From Deltaproteobacteria bacterium (GTDB lineage Bacteria; Myxococcota; Kuafuiibacteriia; Kuafuiibacteriales; Kuafuiibacteriaceae), in contig JACKEN010000002.1 in assembly GCA_020632995.1 (NCBI GenBank), positions 667,501 through 731,500 of the forward strand: a DNA stretch of 64,000 bases, written 5' to 3'. Both the position numbers and the translations under genes were made by a program. This document shows, in pieces, positions 52,264 to 61,591 of this stretch (the first letter of the stretch is position 1; every line of letters starts with the position of its first letter). Under the pieces are notes generated by a model. It was not told where the DNA came from. It did no database searches and saw only the letters and a list, made by a program, of their open reading frames with translations.

Positions 52264-53325
52264 ATGGGCCTGATGCTCCGGTCCGCGCCCGCTCCCCTCA
52301 CCCTGGCCCTCCTGCTCCTGGCGGCGTGCGGCGACGGCGGGTCGGCCGCCGAGGACGCCGGCACCACCACCCCGCCCGCCGACACCGGGGTGGAGGAACC
52401 CGCCGACACCGGGGTCGAGGAGGTCGACGCGGGCCCGGTGGACACCGGGGTGCCGCGGGACTGCAGCGCCAACCCCTTCCAGTGCGCGCCCGACCAGGAG
52501 ATGAACGCGGACTGCGTGTGCCTGGAGTCCTGCGCCGGGGGCCTGCGCTGGAACCCGGCCACGAGCATGTGCGAGGAGCCGCCGGCGGGGGAGTGTGGCG
52601 TCAACTCGGATTGCAACCTGGGCGAGGTCTGCCTCGACGTGCTCTCCACCGGAGGCCTGGGCGAGTGCACCGGCGCCGCGAGCTGCCGCTGCTTCTTCGA
52701 GTGTGATCCGTGGGTGCTGCAGGCCCAGACCGGGTGTCCGCCCGACGACGACTTCGGCACCGGGCGGGTGCCGGTGACCTGCACCTGGCTCGGGCCCACC
52801 GCCGCGCCGCCCCAGGGCCTGTGCCTGCCCACCGGCTCCGGCGGGGAGCAGGGGGCCACCTGCAGCGACCTCGTCCGCTGCAACGCGAACAAGAACTTCG
52901 CCTGCTACGGCCCCCAGAATGGACCGGGGGAGTGCGCGCGGTGGTGTGACACCACCCGGCCGCCGGTGGTCTGTGAGGCGCTCGGCGACTACATCTGCTT
53001 CCCGCTCGAGCAGCCGGACCTGCCAGACAAGGGCCTGTGCTTCTCGACCCCGGCCGACGACATCGCTACCACCTGCACCTCCAGTGTGACCTGCCAGGGG
53101 AACTATTGCTCCCAGGCCCTGGGCGGCACTTGCACCCAGCCTTGTGGGCTCACCCGGCCCTGCGCGGACGACTCGGTGTGCGTGAACGGCGTCGAGGCGG
53201 AGGCGGTCTGCACCCGGCTCTGCTCGGGGCCGGACGCGGCGGGGGACGCGGAGTGCGCGGCGCTGCACCCGAGCAACCACTGTCGGGCGCTCCTGACCGA
53301 CGGCCGCTCGATCTGCTTCCCCTGA
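52264..53325 (+). CDS. Cys-rich lipoprotein with Asp/Thr/Gly linker repeats
   Basis: A 353-residue lipoprotein: signal peptide PAPLTLALLLLAACG with LAAC lipobox. The linker repeats ADTGVEE/VDTGV (encoded by imperfect GACACCGGGGTGGAGGA repeats at about 52380-52450), typical of myxobacterial surface lipoproteins. The rest carries about 30 Cys in short motifs (NSDCNLGEVC, CSDLVRC, CTSSVTCQGNYC), probably all disulfide-bonded. No enzyme motif. Start ATG 52264; ATG 52273 is possible. Confidence 0.82.
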   Translation: MGLMLRSAPAPLTLALLLLAACGDGGSAAEDAGTTTPPADTGVEEPADTGVEEVDAGPVDTGVPRDCSANPFQCAPDQEMNADCVCLESCAGGLRWNPATSMCEEPPAGECGVNSDCNLGEVCLDVLSTGGLGECTGAASCRCFFECDPWVLQAQTGCPPDDDFGTGRVPVTCTWLGPTAAPPQGLCLPTGSGGEQGATCSDLVRCNANKNFACYGPQNGPGECARWCDTTRPPVVCEALGDYICFPLEQPDLPDKGLCFSTPADDIATTCTSSVTCQGNYCSQALGGTCTQPCGLTRPCADDSVCVNGVEAEAVCTRLCSGPDAAGDAECAALHPSNHCRALLTDGRSICFP

Positions 53326-53429
53326 CGAGGGCCACGATCGGCCGCCGCCTGTCGCAGACCGGATCAATCCAGCCCCATACCCATCATCCTGCCCCCGAAC
53401 CGCCGACCAGGGATGGTGTGCAGGCAGCA

Positions 53430-54284
53430 GTGACCTCGACCCCTCGTGATTTCGCCGCGTTCGTGGAGCGGAACCTCGAGATCCCCACCATCCCCGACGT
53501 GGCCGCCCGGGCCCTCAGGGAGATGGGGAACCCTCGGGCCGACGGCCTCAGGATCTCCGGCATCATCAGCCGCGATCCGGGCCTCACCACCCGCGTGCTC
53601 CAGCTGGCCAACAGCGCGGCCTACGGCCTGCGCCGCAAGGTCACCACCCTGGAGCAGGCGGCGTCCATCCTGGGCTTCAACCGCCTGAAGACCCTGGTCA
53701 TCTCCGCGTCCTGCCGCCAGCTCTACAAGCACTTCGGCTGGGTGGAGCTCGAGCTGTGGCTGCACTCGGTGGCCGCCGCCGGCGCGACCCAGCTCATCAC
53801 CCAGGCCGCCCGGGTCCCCATGGGCACCGAGGCCTTCGTGGCCGGCCTGATCCACGACGTGGGCAAGGTGGTGATGAACAACGGCGAGCCCGACGCCTAC
53901 CGGCAGGTGGCGGAGGCCCACAACGGCGATCGTGCGATCGAGGACTACGAGCGCGAGGTCTTCGGCTTCACCCACTCCGAGGTGGGCGCGCTCCTGGTGC
54001 GCCGCTGGGAGCTGGCCCCCGAGCTGGAGGCCTGCGCCCTGATGCACCACGAGCCCGAGCTCCTCTCCACCGTGGACGAGGGGGCCCAGGGGCTGGTGCA
54101 GGCGGTGATGCTGGCGGACGAGATCTGCCACCGCGAGGGCCTCGGCACCCCGCCCCGAGAGTCCGAGATCCCGCTCGAGGAGACCGACCCCGCCATCGCC
54201 CTCGGCCTCGGTGAGGACGCCTTCCCCGACCTCCTCGAGGCCATCCGCGCGTCCTTCGAGGAGGACCAGCAGCTCTTCAAGTAG
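53430..54284 (+). CDS. HDOD domain protein
   Basis: A 284-residue protein filled by one HDOD domain: NLEIPTIPDVAARAL, ISRDPGLTTRVLQLANSAAYG, ASILGFNRLKTLVIS, AFVAGLIHDVGKVVM and FTHSEVGALLVRRWEL. HDOD proteins are non-catalytic relatives of HD hydrolases used in signalling; here the HD pair (HDVGK) is kept. Start is uncertain between GTG 53430 and GTG 53418; the latter has AGGGA just upstream. Convergent with the cNMP-binding gene, 16 bp between stops. Confidence 0.88.
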   Translation: MTSTPRDFAAFVERNLEIPTIPDVAARALREMGNPRADGLRISGIISRDPGLTTRVLQLANSAAYGLRRKVTTLEQAASILGFNRLKTLVISASCRQLYKHFGWVELELWLHSVAAAGATQLITQAARVPMGTEAFVAGLIHDVGKVVMNNGEPDAYRQVAEAHNGDRAIEDYEREVFGFTHSEVGALLVRRWELAPELEACALMHHEPELLSTVDEGAQGLVQAVMLADEICHREGLGTPPRESEIPLEETDPAIALGLGEDAFPDLLEAIRASFEEDQQLFK

Positions 54285-54300
54285 GCCCGAGCGCGGGCCC

Positions 54301-55260
54301 TCAGGCCACCCGCACCCCGTCGCTGCTGTTGTGGGTGCGGTCCGCCAGCGCGTCCCGCGCCCGGCCGTTCTCCCGCGCCATCCACCGGAACAGGCACCGC
54401 CCCAGGCGGAAGTGGTCCTCCATCACGTCGAACAGGTCCTCGCGCGAGAAGGAGAGCAAGGTGGCCTGCGTCGAGGCCTCGGTGGCGTAGAGCCACGGCT
54501 CGGCGCTGAGCGCGACCTGGGCCCCCAAGATGCTGCCGGGCTCGAAGTGGGCGTGGATCTGCACCGAGGGATCCGAGACCCGCACCCGCCCCGCCGCCAC
54601 CACCCACACCCTCTCGGGCGGCGCGCCCGCGGCCACGATCGCCTGGTCGGGCGCGAAGTGGTGCACCTCGGCCCCCGCGGCCAGGGTCACCAGGGGCTGG
54701 ACGGGGGCGTCCGAGAGCGCGGGCACCTGCCGCAGCACGAGGATCCGCTCGAGCTCCGACAGCGCCTGGCCCGGGGTCAGGGGCAGCGGGTCGGGCGCGC
54801 CGAGGTCGCGGGGCGAGAACACCCCGGCCGGGCCGAGCTCCCGCGAGAGCTGGTGGATCCGGCCCATGCCGCGCTCCAGGGTCCCCTTCGCGTACTCGAA
54901 GTTGTCCTCGAGGATGTCGATGTAGTCCTCGTACTCGACGGTGACCACGTGGGTCGCGCGCATCGCCCGCGCGGTGCGCGCGTGGGGCTGGTCGAGCACC
55001 GCGTCGTTGATGCCGATCATCGCGCCGGCGTCGAAGACCCAGGGGTCGGTGCCCGACGCCTCCAGGTGCACCTCGCCGTCCACGATGAAGTACACCGTGC
55101 CCGCGCGCCCGCCCCGCGCGTAGATCGCCTGCCCCCGGGTGTAGTGCGCGTCCCGCATCCGCGCGGCCAGCTGGCTCACCAGCCGGGGCGGGGGCCGGTC
55201 GGTGAAGAAGGAGCGCACGAAGAGCTCGTGCTCCACCCGCAGGCTGGCCTCACCCGGCAT
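54301..55260 (-). CDS. Protein with two cyclic-nucleotide-binding-like domains
   Basis: A 319-residue cytosolic protein with two cNMP-binding folds: the first about 45-135 (GQAIYARGGRAGTVYFIVDGEVHL, GAMIGINDAVLD), the second about 205-300 (QAIVAAGAPPERVWVVAAGRVRV, GSILGAQVALS, ATLLSFSREDLFDVM). There is no DNA-binding domain. The Arg/Glu residues of a high-affinity cAMP pocket are not clearly conserved. Its start overlaps the end of the upstream membrane-HEAT gene by 11 bp. The two are probably a split form of transporter-HEAT-cNMP proteins, with this subunit sensing a ligand. Confidence 0.83.
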   Translation of the reverse strand: MPGEASLRVEHELFVRSFFTDRPPPRLVSQLAARMRDAHYTRGQAIYARGGRAGTVYFIVDGEVHLEASGTDPWVFDAGAMIGINDAVLDQPHARTARAMRATHVVTVEYEDYIDILEDNFEYAKGTLERGMGRIHQLSRELGPAGVFSPRDLGAPDPLPLTPGQALSELERILVLRQVPALSDAPVQPLVTLAAGAEVHHFAPDQAIVAAGAPPERVWVVAAGRVRVSDPSVQIHAHFEPGSILGAQVALSAEPWLYATEASTQATLLSFSREDLFDVMEDHFRLGRCLFRWMARENGRARDALADRTHNSSDGVRVA

Positions 55261-57922
55261 GGGAGACCTCCCCGCTGACCGGGTGCAGGGTGGGTTGCGA
55301 CGCGAGGCGCGCGTAGTGCTGGGCGATGGTGCGCATCGCGGCGTCACCGTCCCGGGTCAGGGCCTTCATGACCTCGGCCGAGCCGGCGGCGGGGGCGCCG
55401 GCCCAGGTCTGGGCGCGGGCCACCCGGTCCGGCCACGGCAGGTCGTCCACCGCGAGGCGGAGGAGCTCGCGGAGCGCGGGGTCGCTCGCGTCCAGGGTGA
55501 GCGCGTCGAGGAACTCCATCGCCTGGGCGCGGGTCTGGCGGTCCTGGGCGGTGCTGGCCTGGAACGCCAGCCGCAAGTCCTCTTGCCGATGTACGATCTG
55601 GAGGAGCCGGAACGCGCGCTCCAGGGCCTGCTCGACCTTGTCGCCCAGCAGGCCCACCAGGAGCGCGTGCACCCGCAGGGCGGCGGCCGAGGCGGGGGGC
55701 GCGGCGACGAGGGCCACCCGCAGCCCGGCGAGGCGGAAGTGCTCGACCAGGTTGAGCCGGGTCTGGGCCTCGAGGGCGGCCCGGTCCACCTGCACCGGGT
55801 GCTCCATCACCATGCGCCCGAGCCCGCGCAGCACCTTGTAGCGGACCGCGCCGTCGGTCTCGAACGCCAGCTGCTCCGCCAGCACGTCGGCCGCGGCCTG
55901 GGTGCCGAAGCGGGAGAGGGTGCGGGGCACGTGGCGGCGCACCCGGGGGTCGGTGTCGGGGTGCCGGAGGGCCCGCTCCAGCGCCTCGAGGGCGGGCGCG
56001 CCGAGCTGGACGATCGCCTCCCGCACCGTGGCGCGGCCCTCGCGGAAGCGGAGCTGGCCGATGAGGAACGGGATGAAGCGCTCGTCCCGCACCTGGGCCA
56101 TGGCCCGGGTGGCGGCGGCCGAGACCCGCGGATCCGGGTTGGTGGCGGCCTGCATCACGACCTCGGCCCAGCGCTGTCGCCCCTCCGCCGCGATCGCTTC
56201 GAGCAAGCCGACCTGCGCGTGGGCCCCCGCGTCGCCCGTCATCTGCAACATCGCCTGCACTTCGGGCTGCTGCTCGGGCGGCTCGGGGTGGGACTCGGCC
56301 AGCCAGTAGGCGGCGTGGGCCCGCACCGCGGGGCTGATGTCCAACAGGCGCCCCTCGATCGACGTGCGGTGGCCGACCCGGGCGAGGGCCCTGAGGGCGG
56401 CGAAGCGCACCGGCTGCTCGTCGTGCTCCAACAGGCGCGCGGCGAGGGGCAGCCAGTCGCTCCGCTCGGGGGTGGCGATGGCCTCCAGCGCCTTCTGCAA
56501 GACCTCCGGCGACTCGTGGTAGAGCACCAGGGCGGGGATCAGCCGGCTCCGGCCGCTCGACACCAGCAGATCGATCGCCGCGATGGCCCGCGCCGGGTCG
56601 CGGCTGGACATCGCCTCGATGACCACCTCGACGCTGTCGAGATCGAGGCGCACCCCGTCGTCGGTGGGGATCGCGCGGTTCGCCTGGAGCGCGCTCCGGA
56701 ACAGCTCCAGGTAGGGCTTCCTGAGCCCCATCGCGAGCATCAGCCAGGCCATCGCGAGCACCGCGATCACCACCGCGAGCACGCCCGGCCGCCCCGCCGC
56801 CATGGTGGTGGCGCCGAGGAGGAGCGCGGCGGTGAGGGCCTGGGTGCCGCGCACCACCACGGTGTCGATGAACACCTTGCTCTGGGTGCGCACCTCGTCC
56901 GGCACCGGCAGCCACAACAGCTCGCTGCAGATCCGATGGAGCGAGTGCCGGAGCGCGCCGTCCGCCCCCTTGGTCGCGAGCACCGCCAGCATCGCCCCGC
57001 CGGTGAGGGCGGTGCCCGCGGTGCCCAACAGGAGCAGGAACGGGAGGAGCGAGAACGCCACGATGACCCCGGTGCGCCGCACCAGGGCCTGGGCCACCAA
57101 CAGCTGCACCGCGAGCGCCACCGCGTTCAGGCCGGCGTAGAACTGGGCGAAGAAGGAGCCCAGCTCAGCCGGGGCCAGGCGCGCCGCCGCCACCGACTTG
57201 AAGAGGTAGTCGGTGGCGAGCACCGCCCCGGTGGAGACCGCCACCAACAGGGCCAGGCGGGTGAGGTATGGGTTGTCGCGGAACAGGGCCAGGCCCTGGG
57301 CGAGCCCCGAGCCGCCCGCGCCCCCCACCGGGACCCCCGCGTCGTCGACCCGGACCGTGGTGAGCACCATCGCGGTGGCGAGGAACAGCCCCGCCGCGGC
57401 CAACAGGAGCAGCTCCACGGGGAGGCGCGACACCACCGGCACCGCCGCGCCCGCGCCGGCCACCGCGCCCAGCACCCCGCCCGCCGCCACCAGCCCGAAC
57501 AGGCGCTTGCTCTGGGCCACGGTGAACATGCGCCCGGTGAACATCCAGAACTGCACCACCATCACCGACCCGAGCAGGCCGCTGAACACGTACAGCGCGT
57601 AGAAGGTCAGCGGGGTCTGGGGGACCAGGTAGAGGACCACGCTCCCGTAGGCCGCGGTGAAGAGCGTGAACACCAGGGCGTTGCGCCGCCCGAAGTTGCG
57701 GACGAAGCGGGTGTTGAGCCGCCCCATCAGCAGGGCGAAGGCGGCCAGGGCGGCGTAGACCCAGGTCAGGCGCTCCGGCGGGAGCCGGGTGAGGAAGAGG
57801 GTGTCGCGGGCGGTCTCGAGCAGGGTGTGGGCCGCGATCAGGCCGAAGAGGGTGATGGTGCTGCGGAGCACCAACCCTCCCTCGCCCGGGCGGACGTCCA
57901 CCAGGTTGCCGAACACCCGCAT
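55250..57922 (-). CDS. Transporter-like membrane protein (MFS/nucleotide-translocase type) fused to HEAT repeats
   Basis: An 890-residue protein. Residues about 10-430 hold 10-12 membrane helices of an MFS or ATP/ADP-translocase-like fold (LRSTITLFGLIAAHTLLETARDTLF is the characteristic opening, then LTWVYAALAAFALL, GLVAAGGVLGAVAG). Residues about 450-890 are HEAT-type paired helices (VRFAALRALARVGH, VRAHAAYWLAES, VSAAATRAMAQV). The downstream gene for two cNMP-binding domains overlaps by 11 bp. The transported substrate is unknown; eukaryote-like ADP/ATP exchange is not implied. Start ATG 57922 is chosen because membrane homology begins soon after. Confidence 0.82.
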   Translation of the reverse strand: MRVFGNLVDVRPGEGGLVLRSTITLFGLIAAHTLLETARDTLFLTRLPPERLTWVYAALAAFALLMGRLNTRFVRNFGRRNALVFTLFTAAYGSVVLYLVPQTPLTFYALYVFSGLLGSVMVVQFWMFTGRMFTVAQSKRLFGLVAAGGVLGAVAGAGAAVPVVSRLPVELLLLAAAGLFLATAMVLTTVRVDDAGVPVGGAGGSGLAQGLALFRDNPYLTRLALLVAVSTGAVLATDYLFKSVAAARLAPAELGSFFAQFYAGLNAVALAVQLLVAQALVRRTGVIVAFSLLPFLLLLGTAGTALTGGAMLAVLATKGADGALRHSLHRICSELLWLPVPDEVRTQSKVFIDTVVVRGTQALTAALLLGATTMAAGRPGVLAVVIAVLAMAWLMLAMGLRKPYLELFRSALQANRAIPTDDGVRLDLDSVEVVIEAMSSRDPARAIAAIDLLVSSGRSRLIPALVLYHESPEVLQKALEAIATPERSDWLPLAARLLEHDEQPVRFAALRALARVGHRTSIEGRLLDISPAVRAHAAYWLAESHPEPPEQQPEVQAMLQMTGDAGAHAQVGLLEAIAAEGRQRWAEVVMQAATNPDPRVSAAATRAMAQVRDERFIPFLIGQLRFREGRATVREAIVQLGAPALEALERALRHPDTDPRVRRHVPRTLSRFGTQAAADVLAEQLAFETDGAVRYKVLRGLGRMVMEHPVQVDRAALEAQTRLNLVEHFRLAGLRVALVAAPPASAAALRVHALLVGLLGDKVEQALERAFRLLQIVHRQEDLRLAFQASTAQDRQTRAQAMEFLDALTLDASDPALRELLRLAVDDLPWPDRVARAQTWAGAPAAGSAEVMKALTRDGDAAMRTIAQHYARLASQPTLHPVSGEVSHAG

Positions 57923-58022
57923 GGGCCGAAGGAGGGTACATGATCTCGCGACGCCCGGGTCGCCAAAGCCCACCCCTGCCCCTTGTCACCGGCGCCCCCC
58001 GTGGTCACCATGGGGGCACCGA

Positions 58023-58412
58023 ATGAGCGCGACCACCACCCGACGCCGCGAAGCCCTGTGCGGCGCGAACCTCAAGGACCACGGCCAGAACGCGCGCATC
58101 CGCATGGGCATCGTGGCCCTCACGGTGGCCCTGGGCGCCGCGGTCGCGGTGATGGAGGCCGACCTCGCGCGCCCTTGGCGGGTGGTCCTCTTCGTCCCAT
58201 TCTTCTTCGCCGCCTTCGGGGCGTGGCAGGGCCTGTACCGGACGTGCCCCGGCCTGGTGATGCGCGGGACCCGCGAGACCCAGGAGGGCGACGAGGTGCG
58301 GGTCGCCGATCCCGAGCAGACCCGGGCCGCCCGGCGCCTCGCCACCAAGGTGATGCTCGGCTCGGTGGCCACCGCCGCCTGCGCCACCGCGCTCCTGGTG
58401 GCGCTCCCCTGA
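58023..58412 (+). CDS. Small membrane protein of unknown function
   Basis: A 129-residue protein with about three membrane helices (GIVALTVALGAAVAVME, VVLFVPFFFAAFGAWQGLY, KVMLGSVATAACATALLVAL), a charged N-terminus with one Cys (ALCGANLKDHGQNARIRMG) and a polar loop between helices 2 and 3. Not recognised. It is 100 bp from the divergent transporter-HEAT gene and 5 bp before the next lipoprotein gene, so those two are probably co-transcribed. Confidence 0.72.
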   Translation: MSATTTRRREALCGANLKDHGQNARIRMGIVALTVALGAAVAVMEADLARPWRVVLFVPFFFAAFGAWQGLYRTCPGLVMRGTRETQEGDEVRVADPEQTRAARRLATKVMLGSVATAACATALLVALP

Positions 58413-58417
58413 CGCCC

Positions 58418-59134
58418 ATGCGAGGCGGCGCGCTCCTCCTCGCCCTCACGGTGGCCGCGGCCGCCCTGGGCGCGTGCCGATCCGCGCCTCCGCCTCCGCC
58501 TCCGCCTCCGCCCCCGCCGCCTCCGCCGGTCGAGGTGGCGCCGCCGGCACTGACCGCCGAGGCGGACGCGGCCAGCCGCTACGCCGACGCGGTGGCCCAA
58601 GACGTCGGCGGCGCGCGGCGCCTGCAGCCCCTGTCCCGCTACCCGGGCGCGCCCCAGGTGGCCGCGTTCCGCAGCCGCCGCCGGACCTTCGGGGTGCTCT
58701 ACGTGACCCTCGGGGTGGGCGCGCAGCCCCGCGAGGCCCCCGGCGTTCCGGAGGAGGAGCGCCGGGTGGAGCTCCTCGCCCGAGCGGAGGAGGCCGGGGC
58801 GGGCGTGGCCGAGGTCCTCCAGGCCCTCGCGAAGGCGCTGGCCGCCGCCGACGCGGCGGGGGAGCCCTGGAAGGGCTACGAGCCGGTGGCCCTCGAGGCC
58901 CCGGCGCGGGGGCTGGCGTACTTCGATCTGATCCCCGCCGGCACCGCCCGGGCCGAGGACGGCGACGTGACCCTGCTCCGGGTGGTGCCGCTCACCGCCG
59001 AGGAGTACGAGGCGGCCAAGGCCGCCCGAGGCAGCCAGTGGAGCGGCAGCGGCGGCGATCCCGAGGCGGGCGACGACTCCCGCGCGCGCTGGGCGCCCGC
59101 CCTCCGACCGGACGTCCCAGCTGACCCGTCCTGA
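58418..59134 (+). CDS. Lipoprotein with 14-residue polyproline run
   Basis: A 238-residue lipoprotein: signal peptide RGGALLLALTVAAAALGAC (lipobox LGAC), then RSA, fourteen consecutive Pro, and a domain of about 190 residues (QVAAFRSRRRTFGVLYVTLG, WKGYEPVALEAPARGLAYFDLIP) that I do not recognise. The Pro run probably holds the domain away from the membrane. Start ATG 58418, 5 bp after the upstream stop. The tail is Ser/Gly/Asp-rich. Confidence 0.72.
   Translation: MRGGALLLALTVAAAALGACRSAPPPPPPPPPPPPPPVEVAPPALTAEADAASRYADAVAQDVGGARRLQPLSRYPGAPQVAAFRSRRRTFGVLYVTLGVGAQPREAPGVPEEERRVELLARAEEAGAGVAEVLQALAKALAAADAAGEPWKGYEPVALEAPARGLAYFDLIPAGTARAEDGDVTLLRVVPLTAEEYEAAKAARGSQWSGSGGDPEAGDDSRARWAPALRPDVPADPS
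58487..58528 (+). repeat. Hexamer microsatellite (CCTCCG) coding for polyproline
   Basis: Four exact CCTCCG units followed by degenerate copies encode 14 Pro in the lipoprotein. In-frame unit gain or loss would only change the length of the stalk. Confidence 0.8.
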
Positions 59135-59185
59135 CGCAAACCTGCGCTAACTATAGGGAACTGTCCTACGTGTCCTTTGGGACAG
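59131..59185 (+). promoter_or_regulatory. Possible promoter and leader hairpin before the double-kinase gene
   Basis: CTGACG, 15 bp, TATAGG make a weak promoter-like pair at 59131-59157. CTGTCC (59161) and GGACAG (59180) form an inverted repeat just after it, with an extra TGTCC inside. The rest of the 210-bp gap (59135-59344) holds no convincing gene. Confidence 0.3.
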
Positions 59186-59344
59186 GGGTTGTCAGGGCTG
59201 CTGCGAAGCGGTTTCAATGTGCTGGTCGCACCGCGCAAACCTGTGGGGGCAGGGAGCGGGGCGGCGAGTTTTGTCGGGGGTCATCTACCGGTGCGCGAGT
59301 TCTCGCGCTCGGGCGGCGGCCCGGGTGTTCCCGCTGGGGGGAGA

Positions 59345-61585
59345 ATGCAGAGCATCGGCGCATACCGGATCGTGGATGAGCTGGCGCGGGGCAACACCGG
59401 ACGCGTGTTCCTCGCCGAGAGCGCCGCGAAGAGCGGTGACGACACCACCTGCGTCCTCAAGCTCTTCGACCGCCGCCACGTCATGGCGGACCGCTTCCTG
59501 CCGACCCTGGTCCGCGAGTCGCAAGGTGCCCTGCGTTTCATGCACGTCTACGCGGCCCGGACGCTCGACGTGGCCCGCACCGAGAGCGACGTCTTCGTGG
59601 TGCGGGAGCTGGTGGACGGCGTCCCGATGGAGACCCTCCTCGACCGGATGCGTCTGCAAGGCAGCCTGCTCCCGTGGGAGTTCGCGGCGACGCTGATCGT
59701 CCAGATGGCGCGGCTCATGGGGACCGCGCACGCCACCCCGTGGCGCGCAGGCGAGCAACGCGGCTTGCTCCACGGGCAGCTGAGCCCGCACAACGTGTAC
59801 CTGACCTTCGCCGGGCACGCGAAGGTGATGGGGGTAGGCCTCGGGCGCGCCCGCATGTGCCTGCCGCCCGGCCACGCCAACCTGGCCTACCGCGCCCCCG
59901 AGCTCCTGGCGGGCCAGAAGATGTCCGAGGCCACCGACATGTACGGCCTCGGCGTCACCCTGCACGCCTTGCTGAGCGGGCAGCGCCCCTTCGCCGCGGA
60001 CCGGGTGATGGACGTGCGGGAGGCGGTGCTCCGGCAGCCGCTGGGGGATCTGCGCTACCAGCGCCCCGAGATCCCGGACGAGCTCGAGTTCCTGGTGGAG
60101 GCGCTGACGGCCAAGGATCCGGCGGCGCGGCCGTCCAGCCTGGCCGGGGTCGAGGGGCGCCTGCGCGCGGTCCTGCGCCACCCGGACGCCCACTTCACCG
60201 ACGGCCTCGCCCAGACCATGGCCATCTACTTCCCGGAGGCGGCCCAGCTGGCCGAGGGGCGGCGCGAGCGGGTGCGGATGCGTCGGCGCCTGCGCTGCGA
60301 GCCGGCGAGCCTGCAGTGGCCGGCGCGGCCCTCGCGGCCCCCCGAGGAGTCGGAGCTCTCCCGGTCCCGCGGCACGGCGGGCGAGGCCCGGCGCCGCGGC
60401 CGGAGCCCGCAGCCCCGGAGCATCATCGGCGCGGCGCCCCCATCGGCCGGCGACGTCATCGGCGGGCCGTGGGACGCGCAGGTGCGGCCCTCGCTCCGCG
60501 GCCTCTCGGACGGGCACGACGGCTTCGACGTCGACAGCGTGGTCGAGGCGATCGTCGGCGCGGTGCCGCGGATGGTGCACGACCCCCTGGCCGAGCTGGT
60601 GATCGAGGCCCCCGAGGAGCGGGGCGCGTTCCGTGAGGTCACCCCGGGCCCGGTGCAGAGCTCGGCCGACCTCTTGTCGGAGGCCGACCGCGGCCTCGAG
60701 GCGGGGGCGGTGGTGGGGGATCGCTACCGCATCCTCGAGATGATCGGGCAGGGCGGGGCGTCGGTGGTCTACCGGGCCGAGCACACCATGCTCGGCAAGG
60801 CGGTGGCGGTGAAGGTGCTCAGGACCGAGCTGTCGGACATGGAGCAGGCCACCCTGCGCTTTCAGCAGGAGGCGCGCTCGCTCTGTCAGCTCGACCACCC
60901 GAACATCGTGCGGGTCACCGACTTCGGCCGCACCCACAACGGCTCGCTGTTCCTGGTGATGGATCTCGCCCGCGGGGTGAGCCTGTCGGATCTCATGGCG
61001 CGGCAAGGCGCGTTGACACCCTCGGTGGCGGTGGCGGTGGCGCGCGAGGTGCTGTTCGGCCTCTCCCACGCGCACGCCCATGGGCTGGTGCACCGGGACA
61101 TGAAGCCGGACAACGTGATGGTCGACCTCTCGGACGGCCGGGTGCGGGCCAAGATCCTCGACTTCGGCATCGCGAAGATCCTGGAGGACGACGGCCCCGT
61201 CGACGGGCGGATCACCGAGCCGGGGCGGGTGTTCGGCACCCCGCGCTACATGGCGCCGGAGCAGGCCTCGGAGCGGCCGGTGGACGCCCGCACCGACGTC
61301 TACTCGGTGGGGGTCTGCCTATACGAGATGCTCTCGGGCCGGCACCCCTTCCCGGGCGAGAGCGCCCTCGAGGTGCTGGGAAAGGTGCTGATGCACCACC
61401 CGGATCCCCTGGTGTTCGAGCCGAGCCCGGTCCTCCGGACCGAGCGCCTCAGCGCGGTGGTGGGTCGGGCGATGGCCAAGGACCCCGAGGCCCGCTTCGA
61501 CTCCGCCGACGCGATGAGCCAGGCCCTGAAGGAGTGCTTCGTGTTCTCGGACCCGCCCACCCGGGTCGAGCACACCACCGTGTGA
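59345..61585 (+). CDS. Tandem pseudokinase-kinase Ser/Thr protein
   Basis: A 746-residue protein with two Hanks-type domains. The first (about 5-275) keeps the P-loop (ARGNTGRVFLA) and Lys39 (CVLKLF), but the catalytic loop reads LLHGQLSPHN (HRD changed to HGQ) and the DFG motif reads GVG (Gly163 for Asp), so it should be a pseudokinase. A 180-residue Arg/Pro/Ser-rich linker follows. The second domain (about 458-715) is complete: GQGGASVVYRA, AVKVLR, HRDMKPDN (His583-Asp585), LDFGIAK (Asp606) and MAPEQA. There is no membrane helix. Start ATG with GGGGGGAGA upstream. JAK-like pseudokinase control of the active domain is a reasonable inference. Confidence 0.9.
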   Translation: MQSIGAYRIVDELARGNTGRVFLAESAAKSGDDTTCVLKLFDRRHVMADRFLPTLVRESQGALRFMHVYAARTLDVARTESDVFVVRELVDGVPMETLLDRMRLQGSLLPWEFAATLIVQMARLMGTAHATPWRAGEQRGLLHGQLSPHNVYLTFAGHAKVMGVGLGRARMCLPPGHANLAYRAPELLAGQKMSEATDMYGLGVTLHALLSGQRPFAADRVMDVREAVLRQPLGDLRYQRPEIPDELEFLVEALTAKDPAARPSSLAGVEGRLRAVLRHPDAHFTDGLAQTMAIYFPEAAQLAEGRRERVRMRRRLRCEPASLQWPARPSRPPEESELSRSRGTAGEARRRGRSPQPRSIIGAAPPSAGDVIGGPWDAQVRPSLRGLSDGHDGFDVDSVVEAIVGAVPRMVHDPLAELVIEAPEERGAFREVTPGPVQSSADLLSEADRGLEAGAVVGDRYRILEMIGQGGASVVYRAEHTMLGKAVAVKVLRTELSDMEQATLRFQQEARSLCQLDHPNIVRVTDFGRTHNGSLFLVMDLARGVSLSDLMARQGALTPSVAVAVAREVLFGLSHAHAHGLVHRDMKPDNVMVDLSDGRVRAKILDFGIAKILEDDGPVDGRITEPGRVFGTPRYMAPEQASERPVDARTDVYSVGVCLYEMLSGRHPFPGESALEVLGKVLMHHPDPLVFEPSPVLRTERLSAVVGRAMAKDPEARFDSADAMSQALKECFVFSDPPTRVEHTTV

Positions 61586-61591
61586 TCTTCC

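Noticed and set aside
55202..57943. 913-codon plus-strand frame opposite the transporter-HEAT gene
   Set aside because: Antisense shadow rich in His/Arg/Gly/Glu; the minus strand shows membrane helices and HEAT repeats.
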